Origin: Lysobacterales bacterium
GTDB taxonomy: Bacteria > Pseudomonadota > Gammaproteobacteria > Xanthomonadales > SZUA-36
Reading direction: 5' to 3'
DNA: 64,000 nucleotides
NCBI GenBank assembly: GCA_013042915.1
Contig: JABDPF010000048.1
Location: 31,641-95,640, forward strand
Below, in pieces: positions 17,080 to 25,788 of this stretch (its first letter is position 1; each line of letters starts with the position of its first letter). The notes beneath the pieces are model-generated. The model made no database searches, was not told the origin of the DNA, and saw only the letters and a list, made by a program, of their open reading frames with translations. The position numbers were made by a program, and so were the translations under genes.

Positions 17080-18549
17080 ATGAAACACGGTAAATTCAGT
17101 ATTACCCTCGCCGCCTGCCTGGCCCTGCTGCTCTCGGGCGGTACGGCCTGGGCGGCCAAGGGAGGCATCCCGGGCAAACCGGACAAGCCGGACCCGGGGG
17201 ATGACGACCCACCGGTGACGACGGACGAGGGCGTGTATGGCTGGGTCGACGAGGAATTCTGGTTCTGGCGCTGGGGCCACATGGATGGCCCGCATGACGC
17301 CAGCTATGCCCTCGACATTTCCCGCGACGGCACGACGGCGGTCGGTGTCACCGACGTCGTCACCTTCTGGCGCGCCTGGCGCTCCGACATCGGTTGGGCC
17401 ATTGCCACCGATGACGGCGTACCGCCCCTGTACAACGAACTCCAGGTGCAGGAGGACATCGGGGTCGTGGCGCCGTCGCAGCCCAGCGAGGCGCACGGGG
17501 CTTCCGACATGATCGACGGGTTCGATCTACAGACCGGTTGCACGGGGTACGACAAGGTGGCCCTGAACCTCGATTGGTGCGGTTCAACCACGGTGGGCGC
17601 GCTGAATATCGGCGAAGTCTCGTACGGAACCCAGTGGCTGTTGCCGGTACTGGACCAGGTCGATGACGGCGATTACGCGACCGTGCCCGACTTCGGTGGC
17701 GGCATCTCCGAGATGGTCGCCAAGGACGTCACTGCGGATGGCCTGATCATGGTCGGCTACGGCAACACCAAGCGTGGACTGATGGGCTTCTACGCCGACA
17801 TGACCGATCCGCTCCTGCCGGTGGTGCGTCAGTTGACCATCACCGACGTGGTCGACGGTCAGACGCTTCGGTCTAGTTCGGCCGAGGCCATTTCTTGGGA
17901 CGGCACGACCATCGTCGGCTACGGGTCGACCAAGAAAGCCAACCGCGCTTTCGTGTCCACCGTTCTTGATGCAACGACCGACCCGATTACGCTCGAAAGC
18001 ATCATCCTGCCGATGATTGCAGGCGGCCAGTACGCCGAGGCCTATGCGATGACGACGACGCCGGAAGGTGTTGTCCACATCGCTGGCCGCAGCGACAGCC
18101 CCAAGGGCCCGCAGGCCTGCATCTGGTTCAAGGACACGTCGACGGAAGATGAAGAGTGGCTCGTCAAGGGCCTGGGCGGCCTGGCCACGGGTGCACCGAA
18201 CAGCATCGCTACCGGGATTGCCTACCGGCCTGATTCCACAGTTGGTGATCTGATGGTCGTGGGCTACAGCGAGAGCATCCTGTACGATTCGGAAGCCTTC
18301 GTCTGGGCCGGCAACCCCGTGTTGGAGGATGACGAAATCGGCTACTTTTACGATCTCGAGTACATCCTGACCAAGACCGGCGTCGGGGAGGCTTCCTCGA
18401 TGGGTTCACGGTGGATCCTGAACGAGGCCACCGGAGTATCCGCCGGTGGCGGCCGCATCGTCGGCTGGGGCACTAACCCTGAAGGCGGTATCGAGGCCTG
18501 GGTCGTCACGGGTTACCCGTATGACGAACTCGTATTCACCCACGAATGA
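17080..18549 (+). CDS. secreted HAF-repeat-like protein
   Basis: A 489-aa protein with signal peptide MKHGKFSITLAACLALLLSGGTAWA and a Gly/Pro/Asp/Lys-rich linker (KGGIPGKPDKPDPGDDDPP). The rest shows repeated units of the type A-DISRDGTTAVGV, AKDVTADGLIMVGYG, AEAISWDGTTIVGYG, ATGIAYRPDSTVGDLMVVGYS, each followed by a phrase ending in an aromatic residue (AFVSTV, AFVWAG). These match the pattern of HAF extracellular repeats. No anchor follows; the protein ends DELVFTHE. The short gap (18 bases) after the 1346-aa protein and the shared terminator suggest both are made together and may act together outside the cell. Function unknown. Confidence 0.65.
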   Translation: MKHGKFSITLAACLALLLSGGTAWAAKGGIPGKPDKPDPGDDDPPVTTDEGVYGWVDEEFWFWRWGHMDGPHDASYALDISRDGTTAVGVTDVVTFWRAWRSDIGWAIATDDGVPPLYNELQVQEDIGVVAPSQPSEAHGASDMIDGFDLQTGCTGYDKVALNLDWCGSTTVGALNIGEVSYGTQWLLPVLDQVDDGDYATVPDFGGGISEMVAKDVTADGLIMVGYGNTKRGLMGFYADMTDPLLPVVRQLTITDVVDGQTLRSSSAEAISWDGTTIVGYGSTKKANRAFVSTVLDATTDPITLESIILPMIAGGQYAEAYAMTTTPEGVVHIAGRSDSPKGPQACIWFKDTSTEDEEWLVKGLGGLATGAPNSIATGIAYRPDSTVGDLMVVGYSESILYDSEAFVWAGNPVLEDDEIGYFYDLEYILTKTGVGEASSMGSRWILNEATGVSAGGGRIVGWGTNPEGGIEAWVVTGYPYDELVFTHE

Positions 18550-18622
18550 TCGCTCTCCTCGGCGGTCGACAGCACCTTGGGCCGGAACGACGCCGGTCTG
18601 AGAGGCCGGGCCGCCCCCACTA

Positions 18623-18657
18623 GCGAGGCGCCCCCCCCTCGGGCGCCTCGCTTTTTT
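18623..18657 (+). terminator. Rho-independent terminator after the secreted-protein pair
   Basis: An 11-base perfect stem GCGAGGCGCCC / GGGCGCCTCGC with a seven-base loop is followed by six T. It lies about 75 bases after the stop of the HAF-like gene. The 327-base gap 18550-18876 otherwise holds the PhoP-box-like repeat and no gene. Confidence 0.9.
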
Positions 18658-18753
18658 CAGCGTTGGCCGTGGGCGCCAGACTGCTGGACTCTGGGCGAAC
18701 GAGAAGGTTGATTTATGTCAGTGCCAATTCGAGCGGAAAGTTGCAAAATATTA

Positions 18754-18770
18754 AGTTTATTAGTGGTTTA
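18754..18770 (+). promoter_or_regulatory. PhoP-box-like direct repeat
   Basis: AGTTTA (18754-18759), five bases, GGTTTA (18765-18770). The enterobacterial PhoP box is (T/G)GTTTA-N5-(T/G)GTTTA; only the first base of the left half differs. It lies 106 bases before the response-regulator start, where an autoregulatory site of a PhoPQ-like operon would be expected. Confidence 0.55.
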
Positions 18771-18876
18771 ACGGCTGCTCAATAACACTTGAAGAGTCCG
18801 GATTCGGCGGGAGCACAGTCGCGAAGCCACTCCCGGTATCGTGGCCTACCGTCGCCGGGATGGATGGGGCCGTGCG

Positions 18877-19548
18877 ATGAGAGTCCTTGTCATTGAAGAC
18901 AGCGTTGAACTGGCCAGGCAGATCAAGTCTGAGCTGGAGCGCTTGATGTACGTCGTGGACGTGGCCTACGATGGCGAGGAAGGGCAGCATCTTGGCGCCA
19001 CCGAACCTTATGATGCCGTGATCCTCGACCTGGGGATTCCAAAGCGTGACGGGCTGGCCGTGCTGGAGAACTGGCGTGACGGCGGGGTCGAGGTGCCGGT
19101 AATCGTCCTCACTTCGCGCAAGACCTGGCGGGAACGGGTCATGGGGCTGCGCGCCGGGGCGGATGATTACATCGGAAAACCGTTCGAGTACGAAGAACTG
19201 GAAGCGCGTCTCGAGGCGGTCATTCGCCGATCAACCGGCCACGCCACGTCCCTCGCAAGATACGGCGGTCTTGTTCTGGACCCATCGAGTGCTCGAGTCA
19301 CGTTAAACGGCGACCGGGTCGAGCTAACCGCGCTGGAGTACCGAACCCTCGGTTACCTCCTGCAACATCAGGGAGAAGTGGTCTCCAAGGCGCGTCTGAC
19401 CGAGCATATCTATCATCAGGATTTCGACCTGGACTCGAACGTGATCGAGGTCCTGATCAACCGCTTGCGGAAAAAACTGGCGCCGGGCCTGATTTACACA
19501 CGCAGGGGGCTCGGATACCAACTGGGTAAGGAGAAGGAACGTGCGTAG
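18877..19548 (+). CDS. OmpR/PhoP-family response regulator
   Basis: A 223-aa DNA-binding regulator. The receiver domain begins MRVLVIEDSVELARQI; the phosphoacceptor is Asp51 (AVILDLGIPKRDG), and Thr79 and Lys101 (DYIGKPFEY) complete the site. The C-terminal winged helix (about 125-220) has ELTALEYRTLGYLLQHQGEVVSK and ends LIYTRRGLGYQLGKE. Closest in character to PhoP/QseB regulators. The GTG at 18841 would add twelve residues before the normal receiver start, so the ATG at 18877 was chosen. Its end overlaps the kinase gene by eight bases. Confidence 0.92.
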   Translation: MRVLVIEDSVELARQIKSELERLMYVVDVAYDGEEGQHLGATEPYDAVILDLGIPKRDGLAVLENWRDGGVEVPVIVLTSRKTWRERVMGLRAGADDYIGKPFEYEELEARLEAVIRRSTGHATSLARYGGLVLDPSSARVTLNGDRVELTALEYRTLGYLLQHQGEVVSKARLTEHIYHQDFDLDSNVIEVLINRLRKKLAPGLIYTRRGLGYQLGKEKERA

Positions 19549-20875
19549 GCGCTTGACGAGCCGCATCATCATACTGTCCGTTTTCTGGGTCGCCATCGCG
19601 TTGGTGGCAACGGCTGCGTTGCTGACCTGGTTGTATCGCGATCACATCGAACAGCATTATGACGCCCACGTGTTCACACACGTCGAAGAGTTGATTGCAG
19701 ACGTTACGGTGCGTCCGGACGGACAACCCTACCTGTATCGCCAGCCTACCGACCCGCGTTTTTATCGAGCGAATTCTGGCTGGTACTGGCAGGTCGTCAT
19801 CGGTGGCCGGATATTGGCGAAGTCCGATTCCCTGGGCGATCGTGACTTGGATATCAGCGAACTGAACTTCGATGAAAACCACGATGCACAGATTCTGCTC
19901 GATCCCCTGGGGCAGAGATTGCGTGCCCGGGTGGTGCACGTTATGCCCCAGAATATCGATGAGGAAGTGACCATCGTGGCGACTGCACCGGAGATTCAGA
20001 TACAAGATGACGTGGCCGATTTCGGTTGGCATATTGCGCTTGCATTCGCAGTGTTGGGGCTCGGTCTGACCATGGCGGTGCTGGTCCAAGTGTTCGTCGC
20101 CCTGCGCCCGCTGAAGGCCATTCGCGAAGCGATCGGAGAAGTCCATGCCGGTCACATCGACCGGTTACCCCGTGATTTTCCGCTTGACGTTCAGCCGCTG
20201 GTGAGCGAGCTGAATTCTCTCATCGACCACAATGAAACGGTCCTGAAAAGGGCGAGGACGCAACTTGCCGACCTGGCGCATGTTTTGAACACGCCACTCA
20301 CGGTGATTCGCAACGAGGCGCGCAGTATTCATTCGAAGCAAGGTCAGCTGATCCTGGACCAGGCACATACGATGTCAGGTGCCATCGACCATTACCTCTC
20401 CCGGGCGCGCATTTCTGGCCAAAAGAACGTCATGGGTTACCGGACCAGCATCAAATCCGTGATCGACGACTTGAGCTTCGCAATGAATCGGATCTACGAG
20501 AATCGCGACATCACCCTGGAGTTGTGCAGCAAGGGTGATTGCCGTTTTCGCGGGGAAGTTCAGGATCTGGAGGAAATGCTGGGTAACTTGTTGGACAACG
20601 CCTGCAAATGGGCGACGAAACGGGTTGAGGTCCGTTGCGGGCTGGACGGTGACCGACTGAGTATCTTCTTCGATGACGACGGTCCCGGCATCGCCGAAGA
20701 GGAACTGCAAGCTGTCACCCAGCGCGGGAAAAAGCTCGACGAGAATGCTCCCGGCTACGGCCAGGGTTTGAGCATCGTTCGGGAAATCGCCGAGCTCTAC
20801 AATGGTCACCTGACACTAGGTAAAAGCGAGCTCGGCGGCCTGAGCGCTGAGCTGGAACTGCCGGCGGTCATTTGA
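19541..20875 (+). CDS. PhoQ-like sensor histidine kinase
   Basis: A 444-aa inner-membrane kinase. The start is GTG at 19541 after GGAGAAGGA. Two transmembrane helices (about 10-30 and 163-188) flank a periplasmic sensor domain with an acidic region (DLDISELNFDENHDAQ, about 102-117). A HAMP-like linker follows, then the H-box LADLAHVLNTPLTVI (His247), the N-box LDNACKWATKR, and G-boxes DDGPGIAEEE and GQGLSIVREIAELYNG. The H-box closely resembles PhoQ (DLTHSLKTPL). The acidic patch could bind divalent cations as in PhoQ, but this is inference. Cognate regulator: the gene just upstream. Confidence 0.9.
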   Translation: MRRRLTSRIIILSVFWVAIALVATAALLTWLYRDHIEQHYDAHVFTHVEELIADVTVRPDGQPYLYRQPTDPRFYRANSGWYWQVVIGGRILAKSDSLGDRDLDISELNFDENHDAQILLDPLGQRLRARVVHVMPQNIDEEVTIVATAPEIQIQDDVADFGWHIALAFAVLGLGLTMAVLVQVFVALRPLKAIREAIGEVHAGHIDRLPRDFPLDVQPLVSELNSLIDHNETVLKRARTQLADLAHVLNTPLTVIRNEARSIHSKQGQLILDQAHTMSGAIDHYLSRARISGQKNVMGYRTSIKSVIDDLSFAMNRIYENRDITLELCSKGDCRFRGEVQDLEEMLGNLLDNACKWATKRVEVRCGLDGDRLSIFFDDDGPGIAEEELQAVTQRGKKLDENAPGYGQGLSIVREIAELYNGHLTLGKSELGGLSAELELPAVI

Positions 20876-20903
20876 GTCCGGTACATTCGATAGCATGAAC
20901 CAC

Positions 20904-20924
20904 CGCTGAAAGGCGCTTTCAGCG
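20904..20924 (+). repeat. 9-bp perfect hairpin CGCTGAAAG-GCG-CTTTCAGCG
   Basis: Located 28 bases after the kinase stop. It has no following T run, so it may be an mRNA 3' stabiliser or a Rho-linked terminator rather than an intrinsic one. The 379-base gap 20876-21254 also contains CGCAGCC twice (about 21015 and 21049), GAGGAG/CTCCTC and the terminator at 21094; no gene is supported. Confidence 0.5.
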
Positions 20925-21093
20925 TTCGGTAACGCCCCACGTGCTACATATGGTTCAAGTGGTTGGAGGGCTTTCCTTCTCGGTTCCTGGCGCCAATCTT
21001 CAGCTACCCGTTCGCAGCCGTAAAAGAGGAGTGAAGTGAACAATCTCCTCGCAGCCAGTTATCCTCCTGGATGGGGCATAATTGGCCACGGCC

Positions 21094-21135
21094 GGGCGCC
21101 GCACGATTCCCCCCTTCGTGCGGCGCCCATTTTAT
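21094..21135 (+). terminator. strong intrinsic-type terminator, 13-bp stem
   Basis: GGGCGCCGCACGA / TCGTGCGGCGCCC pair perfectly over 13 bases with a nine-base loop, followed by ATTTTAT. It lies 219 bases after the kinase stop, so either the operon has a long 3' leader or a small RNA ends here. It is also placed to separate this operon from convergent ilvA. Confidence 0.75.
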
Positions 21136-21254
21136 ATCGTGGAAGTTCGCGTGTCCGACGGCGCCACGTGAGCGATGTAAAAAGCGGTGTTTTTTTAAAA
21201 CCCAAGGCCATGTCGTCCGCAATAGAGCGGGCTACTGCATGAATCCGCCAGCGG

Positions 21255-22790
21255 CTACAGCGGCGCCAGGAACATCGAGTAGGCCGGGTTGCCGGCCTCT
21301 GCAATGTACCCGTAGCCGGTGCTCTGAAGAAATTCCTGGAAGCGGGCCCCGTCTTCGTCCGGCACCTGGATTCCCATCAGTACACGACCGTACTCTGAGC
21401 CGTAATTGCGGTAGTGGAACAGGCTGATGTTCCAGTCGCTCTGCATGCCGGTCAGGAACTCCAGTAGGGCGCCCGGGCGCTCGGGAAACTGGAAGCGCAT
21501 GATGCGCTCGTTGTCGACCGGGGCCCTGCCTCCGACCATGTGGCGGATGTGCTGACGCGCCATTTCGTTGGCGGAGAGGTCGATCACCGGCAGGCCGTGG
21601 GCGAGCAGTTGCGCCATGATTTCCCGCTTTTCCTTAACGCCGCCCTTGAGCGCCACGCCGACAAAAATGTGTGCTTCGCGCGGATCCGAGTAGCGGTAGT
21701 TGAATTCCGTGATGCCGCGCAGACCCACGGTTTCGCAAAAGTCGAGGAAACTGCCGGGGCGCTCGGGGATGGTCACGCCCAGCAGGGCCTCGGTCTCCTC
21801 GCCCACCGCGGCGCGTTCGGCGATGTGGCGAAGGCGCGCAAAATTCACGTTGGCGCCGGACAGCACCGCCGCCACGGATCGGCCCTCGCCGGCCCGTTCG
21901 GCAAAGTACTTCTTGATGCCGGCCACCGCGAGCACGCCGGCCGGCTCGGCAATCGCGCGCGTGTCCTCGTAAACGTCCTGCACCGCGGCGCAGATCTCGT
22001 CGTTGTCCACGGTGATGACGTCGTCCAGCAAGTCGGCGCAGATGCGGTAGGTCAAATCGCCCGTGCGCTTGACCGCGACGCCCTCGGCGAAATGGCCGAT
22101 CCGGTCCAGCGTGACCGGTTCGCCTGCCTCGAAGGCCGCTTTCATCGAGGCCGATTCCGCGGCCTCGACGCCGATGATCCGGGTTTCCGGCTGCAGGTAG
22201 CGGCTGACAATAGCCATGCCGGCCGCCATTCCGCCGCCACCGACGCACACGAACAGGTAGTCCGGTGAAGTGTGGCACTGGCGGAACAGTTCCATCGCGA
22301 TCGTCGCCTGGCCGGTAATCACCTCGGGGTCGTCATAGGGGTGCACGAAGGTCAGGTTTTCGTCCTCGGCAATGCCCAGAGCGTGTTCGCATGCGGTGTC
22401 GAAATCGTCGCCGTGAATGACGACGCGGGCGCCCTGCTTTTCGACCGCGCCCACCTTGATTTCGGGAGTGATGGCCGGCATCACGACGGTGGCGTCGATG
22501 CCCAGGTGGTTGGCGGCCATGGCCACCCCCTGGGCGTGGTTGCCGGCCGAAGCGCAGATCACGCCGCGTTTACGCTCGTCGTCACTCAGCGAAAGCAGCT
22601 TGGCGTAAGCGCCGCGCAGCTTGAAGGAAAAAACCGGCTGCAGGTCTTCGCGCTTGATCCGGATGTCGACGCCCAGTCGCGCCGAGAGTGCCGGCATGGC
22701 CTGCACCGGGGTTTCCAGCACCAGGTCGTCGAGCCGGCACCGCATGATGCCGGGCATGAATTTATCGAACCAGCCGTTCGCAGACCGCAT
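21255..22790 (-). CDS. ilvA: threonine ammonia-lyase, biosynthetic
   Basis: A 511-aa PLP enzyme that converts threonine to 2-oxobutanoate, the entry to isoleucine synthesis. The PLP lysine is Lys57 in FSFKLRGAY; the glycine-rich phosphate loop is CVGGGGMAAG; SAGNHAQG is also present. Two ACT-like regulatory domains follow (about 330-415 and 425-505; IPERPGSFLDFCETVG, FPERPGALLEFLTGM), so this is the long, isoleucine-sensitive form. ATG 22790 has AGGAGG six bases upstream, inside the end of leuB, giving a 29-base overlap. Last gene of the ilvD-leuACDB-ilvA unit. Confidence 0.96.
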   Translation of the reverse strand: MRSANGWFDKFMPGIMRCRLDDLVLETPVQAMPALSARLGVDIRIKREDLQPVFSFKLRGAYAKLLSLSDDERKRGVICASAGNHAQGVAMAANHLGIDATVVMPAITPEIKVGAVEKQGARVVIHGDDFDTACEHALGIAEDENLTFVHPYDDPEVITGQATIAMELFRQCHTSPDYLFVCVGGGGMAAGMAIVSRYLQPETRIIGVEAAESASMKAAFEAGEPVTLDRIGHFAEGVAVKRTGDLTYRICADLLDDVITVDNDEICAAVQDVYEDTRAIAEPAGVLAVAGIKKYFAERAGEGRSVAAVLSGANVNFARLRHIAERAAVGEETEALLGVTIPERPGSFLDFCETVGLRGITEFNYRYSDPREAHIFVGVALKGGVKEKREIMAQLLAHGLPVIDLSANEMARQHIRHMVGGRAPVDNERIMRFQFPERPGALLEFLTGMQSDWNISLFHYRNYGSEYGRVLMGIQVPDEDGARFQEFLQSTGYGYIAEAGNPAYSMFLAPL

Positions 22791-23826
22791 CGGTAACCTC
22801 CTGGGTGCGCAAACCGTCTGGGTCGAGGTCGCGGGTCAGCACGCCGTCTTCCCAGCAGCTGTAAACGCCCGCCTCCAGCGCGTCGGCGGCCTCTCCGTCG
22901 TCCAGCGAATGCCGCAGCATCATCGCGGTGGAAAGCAACATGGCATACGGGTTGGCGATGCCTTGGCCGGCGATATCCGGGGCTGAGCCGTGGATCGGCT
23001 CGTACAGGCCGAAGCGCTGTTCGTTGATCGAGGCCGAAGGCAGCAGTCCCAGCGAGCCAGACAGCATCGAGGCCTCGTCGGAGAGGATGTCGCCGAACAT
23101 GTTCTCGGTCAGCATCACGTCGAAATCGCCGGGCCGGGTCAGCAGGTGCATGGCGGCGGCGTCGACGTACAGAAATTCCAGGTCGAGCTTGGGAAATTCG
23201 GCTTCGACGACGTCGCGCACCACGATGCGCCACAGGCGGGACGTTTCCAGTACGTTGGCCTTGTCGACCAGGGTCAGGCGCCGGTCGCGCTGCATGGCGA
23301 TGCGGCAGGCGGCGCGGGTCACGCGCTCGATTTCCTCGCGGGTGTAGCGGCAGACATCCTCGGCCTCGTTCTCGTTGCGCCACTTCTTGCCGAAGTAGCT
23401 GCCGCTGGTCAGTTCGCGCACGATCATCAGGTCGACGTTGACCAGGCGGTCGGGCTTCAGGGGGGAAAAATGCTGCAGGGCAGGGTGCAGCACCACCGGG
23501 CGCAGGTTGCAGAACAGGTTCAGCGCCGAGCGGATTTTCAGCAATCCGAGCTCGGGTCGTTGCTCGGCCGGCCGGTCGTCCCATTGCGGACCGCCGACGG
23601 CGCCCAGCAGGGCGGCATCGGCTTTCCGGCAGGCATCGATGGTTGTTTGCGGCAGCGGCTCGCCGGCGGCGTCCACCGCCGCGCCGCCGATCCGTTGTTC
23701 ATCCAGCTCATAGGTGAAGCCCTGCACCCCGGCCAGGCAATCCAGCACCTGGGCGGCCGCGCGGTATACCTCCGGGCCGATGCAGTCGCCGGGCAGTCCA
23801 ACGATGCGGTAGTGTCTATTTTCCAT
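22762..23826 (-). CDS. leuB: 3-isopropylmalate dehydrogenase
   Basis: A 354-aa NAD-dependent beta-decarboxylating dehydrogenase, third step of leucine synthesis. It starts [20 protein letters not shown] and has the family segments VRELTSGSYFG, DKANVLETSRLWR, FDVMLTENMFGDILSDEAS and GLYEPIHGSAPDIAGQGIANP. ATG 23826 overlaps the end of leuD by eleven bases. The longer frame upstream lies inside leuD and is not used. Confidence 0.96.
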   Translation of the reverse strand: MENRHYRIVGLPGDCIGPEVYRAAAQVLDCLAGVQGFTYELDEQRIGGAAVDAAGEPLPQTTIDACRKADAALLGAVGGPQWDDRPAEQRPELGLLKIRSALNLFCNLRPVVLHPALQHFSPLKPDRLVNVDLMIVRELTSGSYFGKKWRNENEAEDVCRYTREEIERVTRAACRIAMQRDRRLTLVDKANVLETSRLWRIVVRDVVEAEFPKLDLEFLYVDAAAMHLLTRPGDFDVMLTENMFGDILSDEASMLSGSLGLLPSASINEQRFGLYEPIHGSAPDIAGQGIANPYAMLLSTAMMLRHSLDDGEAADALEAGVYSCWEDGVLTRDLDPDGLRTQEVTDAVCERLVR

Positions 23827-24391
23827 GCGACTCTTCGTAGCGGCGGATGTCGTCCGCACCTTGCAGGATGAAGTCCAGGGGGTCAATGCCCCGCACCAGG
23901 CAGTAGGCGGAAAACGGGTCCATCGGAAAGTCGAACCTGCCGTAACCGCGTACCTTGAGTGATCGATTCTCGATATCGATCGCCACGACGGTGTCGGGGT
24001 TATCGAGCAGCCAATTTGCGACGGCCTCATCGACCGTAATCGGCAACAGGCCGTTCTTCAGCGCATTGCCGCGAAAAATATCGGCGAAGCGGCTACTGAT
24101 GACCGCCCGAAAACCGTAATCCAGCAGGGCCCACGGGGCGTGCTCACGAGACGATCCGCAGCCGAAGTTCTCACCGGTGACCAGCACCTGCTGTCGCGCC
24201 CGGTCGTGGTTCCGCAGCGGGTTGTCTGCTTTATCGCTGCCGTCCTCGTTGAAGCGCCAGGCGAAGAAACAGGCGCGGTCGAGTCCTTCTCGGCCGGTCA
24301 TGGTCAGGAAGTGGGCCGGGATGATCTGGTCCGTATCGATATTTTTGACCGGCAGATTGAAGGTGCGGGATTCGATCAAGGCCCGGCTCAT
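23816..24391 (-). CDS. leuD: 3-isopropylmalate dehydratase small subunit
   Basis: A 191-aa swivel-domain subunit, with [31 protein letters not shown] and [21 protein letters not shown] all typical of LeuD. It pairs with LeuC to isomerise 2-isopropylmalate to 3-isopropylmalate. ATG 24391 overlaps the leuC stop in an ATGA, the usual arrangement of coupled leuCD. Confidence 0.96.
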   Translation of the reverse strand: MSRALIESRTFNLPVKNIDTDQIIPAHFLTMTGREGLDRACFFAWRFNEDGSDKADNPLRNHDRARQQVLVTGENFGCGSSREHAPWALLDYGFRAVISSRFADIFRGNALKNGLLPITVDEAVANWLLDNPDTVVAIDIENRSLKVRGYGRFDFPMDPFSAYCLVRGIDPLDFILQGADDIRRYEESHGK

Positions 24392-25788
24392 GGCGTGACC
24401 TCCGGCAACTCGCGCGGGTCGGTCACCCGGCCGGTCACGGCGCTGGCGGCCGCGGTCAGCGGGCTGGCCAGCACGGTGCGCACGCCCGGGCCCTGGCGGC
24501 CCTTGAAATTGCGGTTGCTGGTGCTGACCACCAGTTCGCCGGGTTGTGCGATGTCGCCGTTCATGCCCAGGCACATCGAGCAGCCCGGTTCGCGCCACTC
24601 GGCGCCGGCGGCGCGGAAAATTTCGTCCAGGCCCTCGGCTTCGGCCTGTCGCTTGGTCAGGCCGGAGCCCGGCACGACCAGGGCGCGGGTGCCGTCGGCC
24701 ACCTGACGGCCCCGAAAGACCGCGGCGGCTGCGCGTAAATCCGAGAGCCTCGAATTGGTGCAGGAACCGATAAAGACCACGTCCACGGACTCACCGGCCA
24801 GCGGGCTCCCTGCCTGCAATTGCATGTAGCCCAGGGCATCCGGCTCGCCATCGGGCACCGAGCCGCCAACGCCCATCACCATTCCGGGATGGATGCCCCA
24901 GGTCACGCTGGGCTCGATGCCGGCGGCGTCGATTTCCACCAGGCGATCGAACTCGGCCCCGGGGTCGGTTTTCAGGGTTCTCCAGTCAGCCACGGCGGCG
25001 TCCCAGTTGGCGCCGGAGGGCGCCTTCGGGCGGTCCTGGAGATAGCTGAACGTGGTTTCGTCCGGCGCGATCAGGCCGGCGCGGGCGCCGCACTCGATCG
25101 ACATGTTGCAAACCGTCATGCGGCCAGCCATGTCCATCGCGCGGAAGGTCGAGCCGAAGTACTCGATGACCGAGCCGGTGCCGCCGCCGACGCCGATCCG
25201 TCCGATGATGTGCAGGATCACGTCTTTCGGGGTGACGCCCGGCTCGAGGTCGCCCTCCACCCGGATGCCCAGTGTCTTCGGCTTGCTCTGCAGCAGGCAC
25301 TGGCTGGCCAGCACGTGGCCCACCTCGGTGGTGCCGATGCCGAAGGCCAGCGCGCCGAAGGCGCCGTGCGTGGCGGTGTGGCTGTCGCCGCAGACGATGG
25401 TCATGCCGGGTTGCGTCGCGCCCATCTCCGGCCCCATCACGTGGACGATGCCGCGGTTGGGGCTGTCCCAACCGTGCAGTTCGATGCCGTGTTTTTCGCA
25501 GTTTTCGTACAGCGTCTCGACCTGGATGCGGGCCTGCGCGGTGGTCCAGTCGTATTCGCCGTGTTTGTCCGCCGGCGTGGTCGGCGTGGAATGGTCGATC
25601 GTGGCGAGGTGGCGGTCCGGGCGGCGCAGGGCGAGGCCACGGCGTTCCAGTTCGCTGAAGGCCTGCGGAGAAGTGACCTCGTGCAGCAGCTGCAGGTCGA
25701 CGTACAGCACGGCCGGCGTTTCATCGGTCTCCGGCCGCACCACGTGACGCTGCCAGATCTTCTCGAACAGCGTGGAGGGCTCGCTCAT
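24388..25788 (-). CDS. leuC: 3-isopropylmalate dehydratase large subunit
   Basis: A 466-aa aconitase-fold protein. The [4Fe-4S] cluster ligands lie in [13 protein letters not shown] and CSMCLGMN (two cysteines); the N-terminus [17 protein letters not shown] and [20 protein letters not shown] are standard. It overlaps leuA by four bases at 25785-25788 and leuD by four bases, so the three subunits are likely made in fixed ratio. Confidence 0.97.
   Translation of the reverse strand: MSEPSTLFEKIWQRHVVRPETDETPAVLYVDLQLLHEVTSPQAFSELERRGLALRRPDRHLATIDHSTPTTPADKHGEYDWTTAQARIQVETLYENCEKHGIELHGWDSPNRGIVHVMGPEMGATQPGMTIVCGDSHTATHGAFGALAFGIGTTEVGHVLASQCLLQSKPKTLGIRVEGDLEPGVTPKDVILHIIGRIGVGGGTGSVIEYFGSTFRAMDMAGRMTVCNMSIECGARAGLIAPDETTFSYLQDRPKAPSGANWDAAVADWRTLKTDPGAEFDRLVEIDAAGIEPSVTWGIHPGMVMGVGGSVPDGEPDALGYMQLQAGSPLAGESVDVVFIGSCTNSRLSDLRAAAAVFRGRQVADGTRALVVPGSGLTKRQAEAEGLDEIFRAAGAEWREPGCSMCLGMNGDIAQPGELVVSTSNRNFKGRQGPGVRTVLASPLTAAASAVTGRVTDPRELPEVTP

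Noticed and set aside
15190..17496. A 768-codon open frame on the minus strand
   Set aside because: It lies fully antisense to two real genes with signal peptides and strong ribosome sites; its translation is rich in Val, Arg and His with no domain and reflects the codon bias of the true strand.
21036..21242. Small plus-strand frame after the PhoPQ-like operon with a possible ribosome site
   Set aside because: It begins with GTG, runs through the 13-bp terminator stem and has no sensible protein character.
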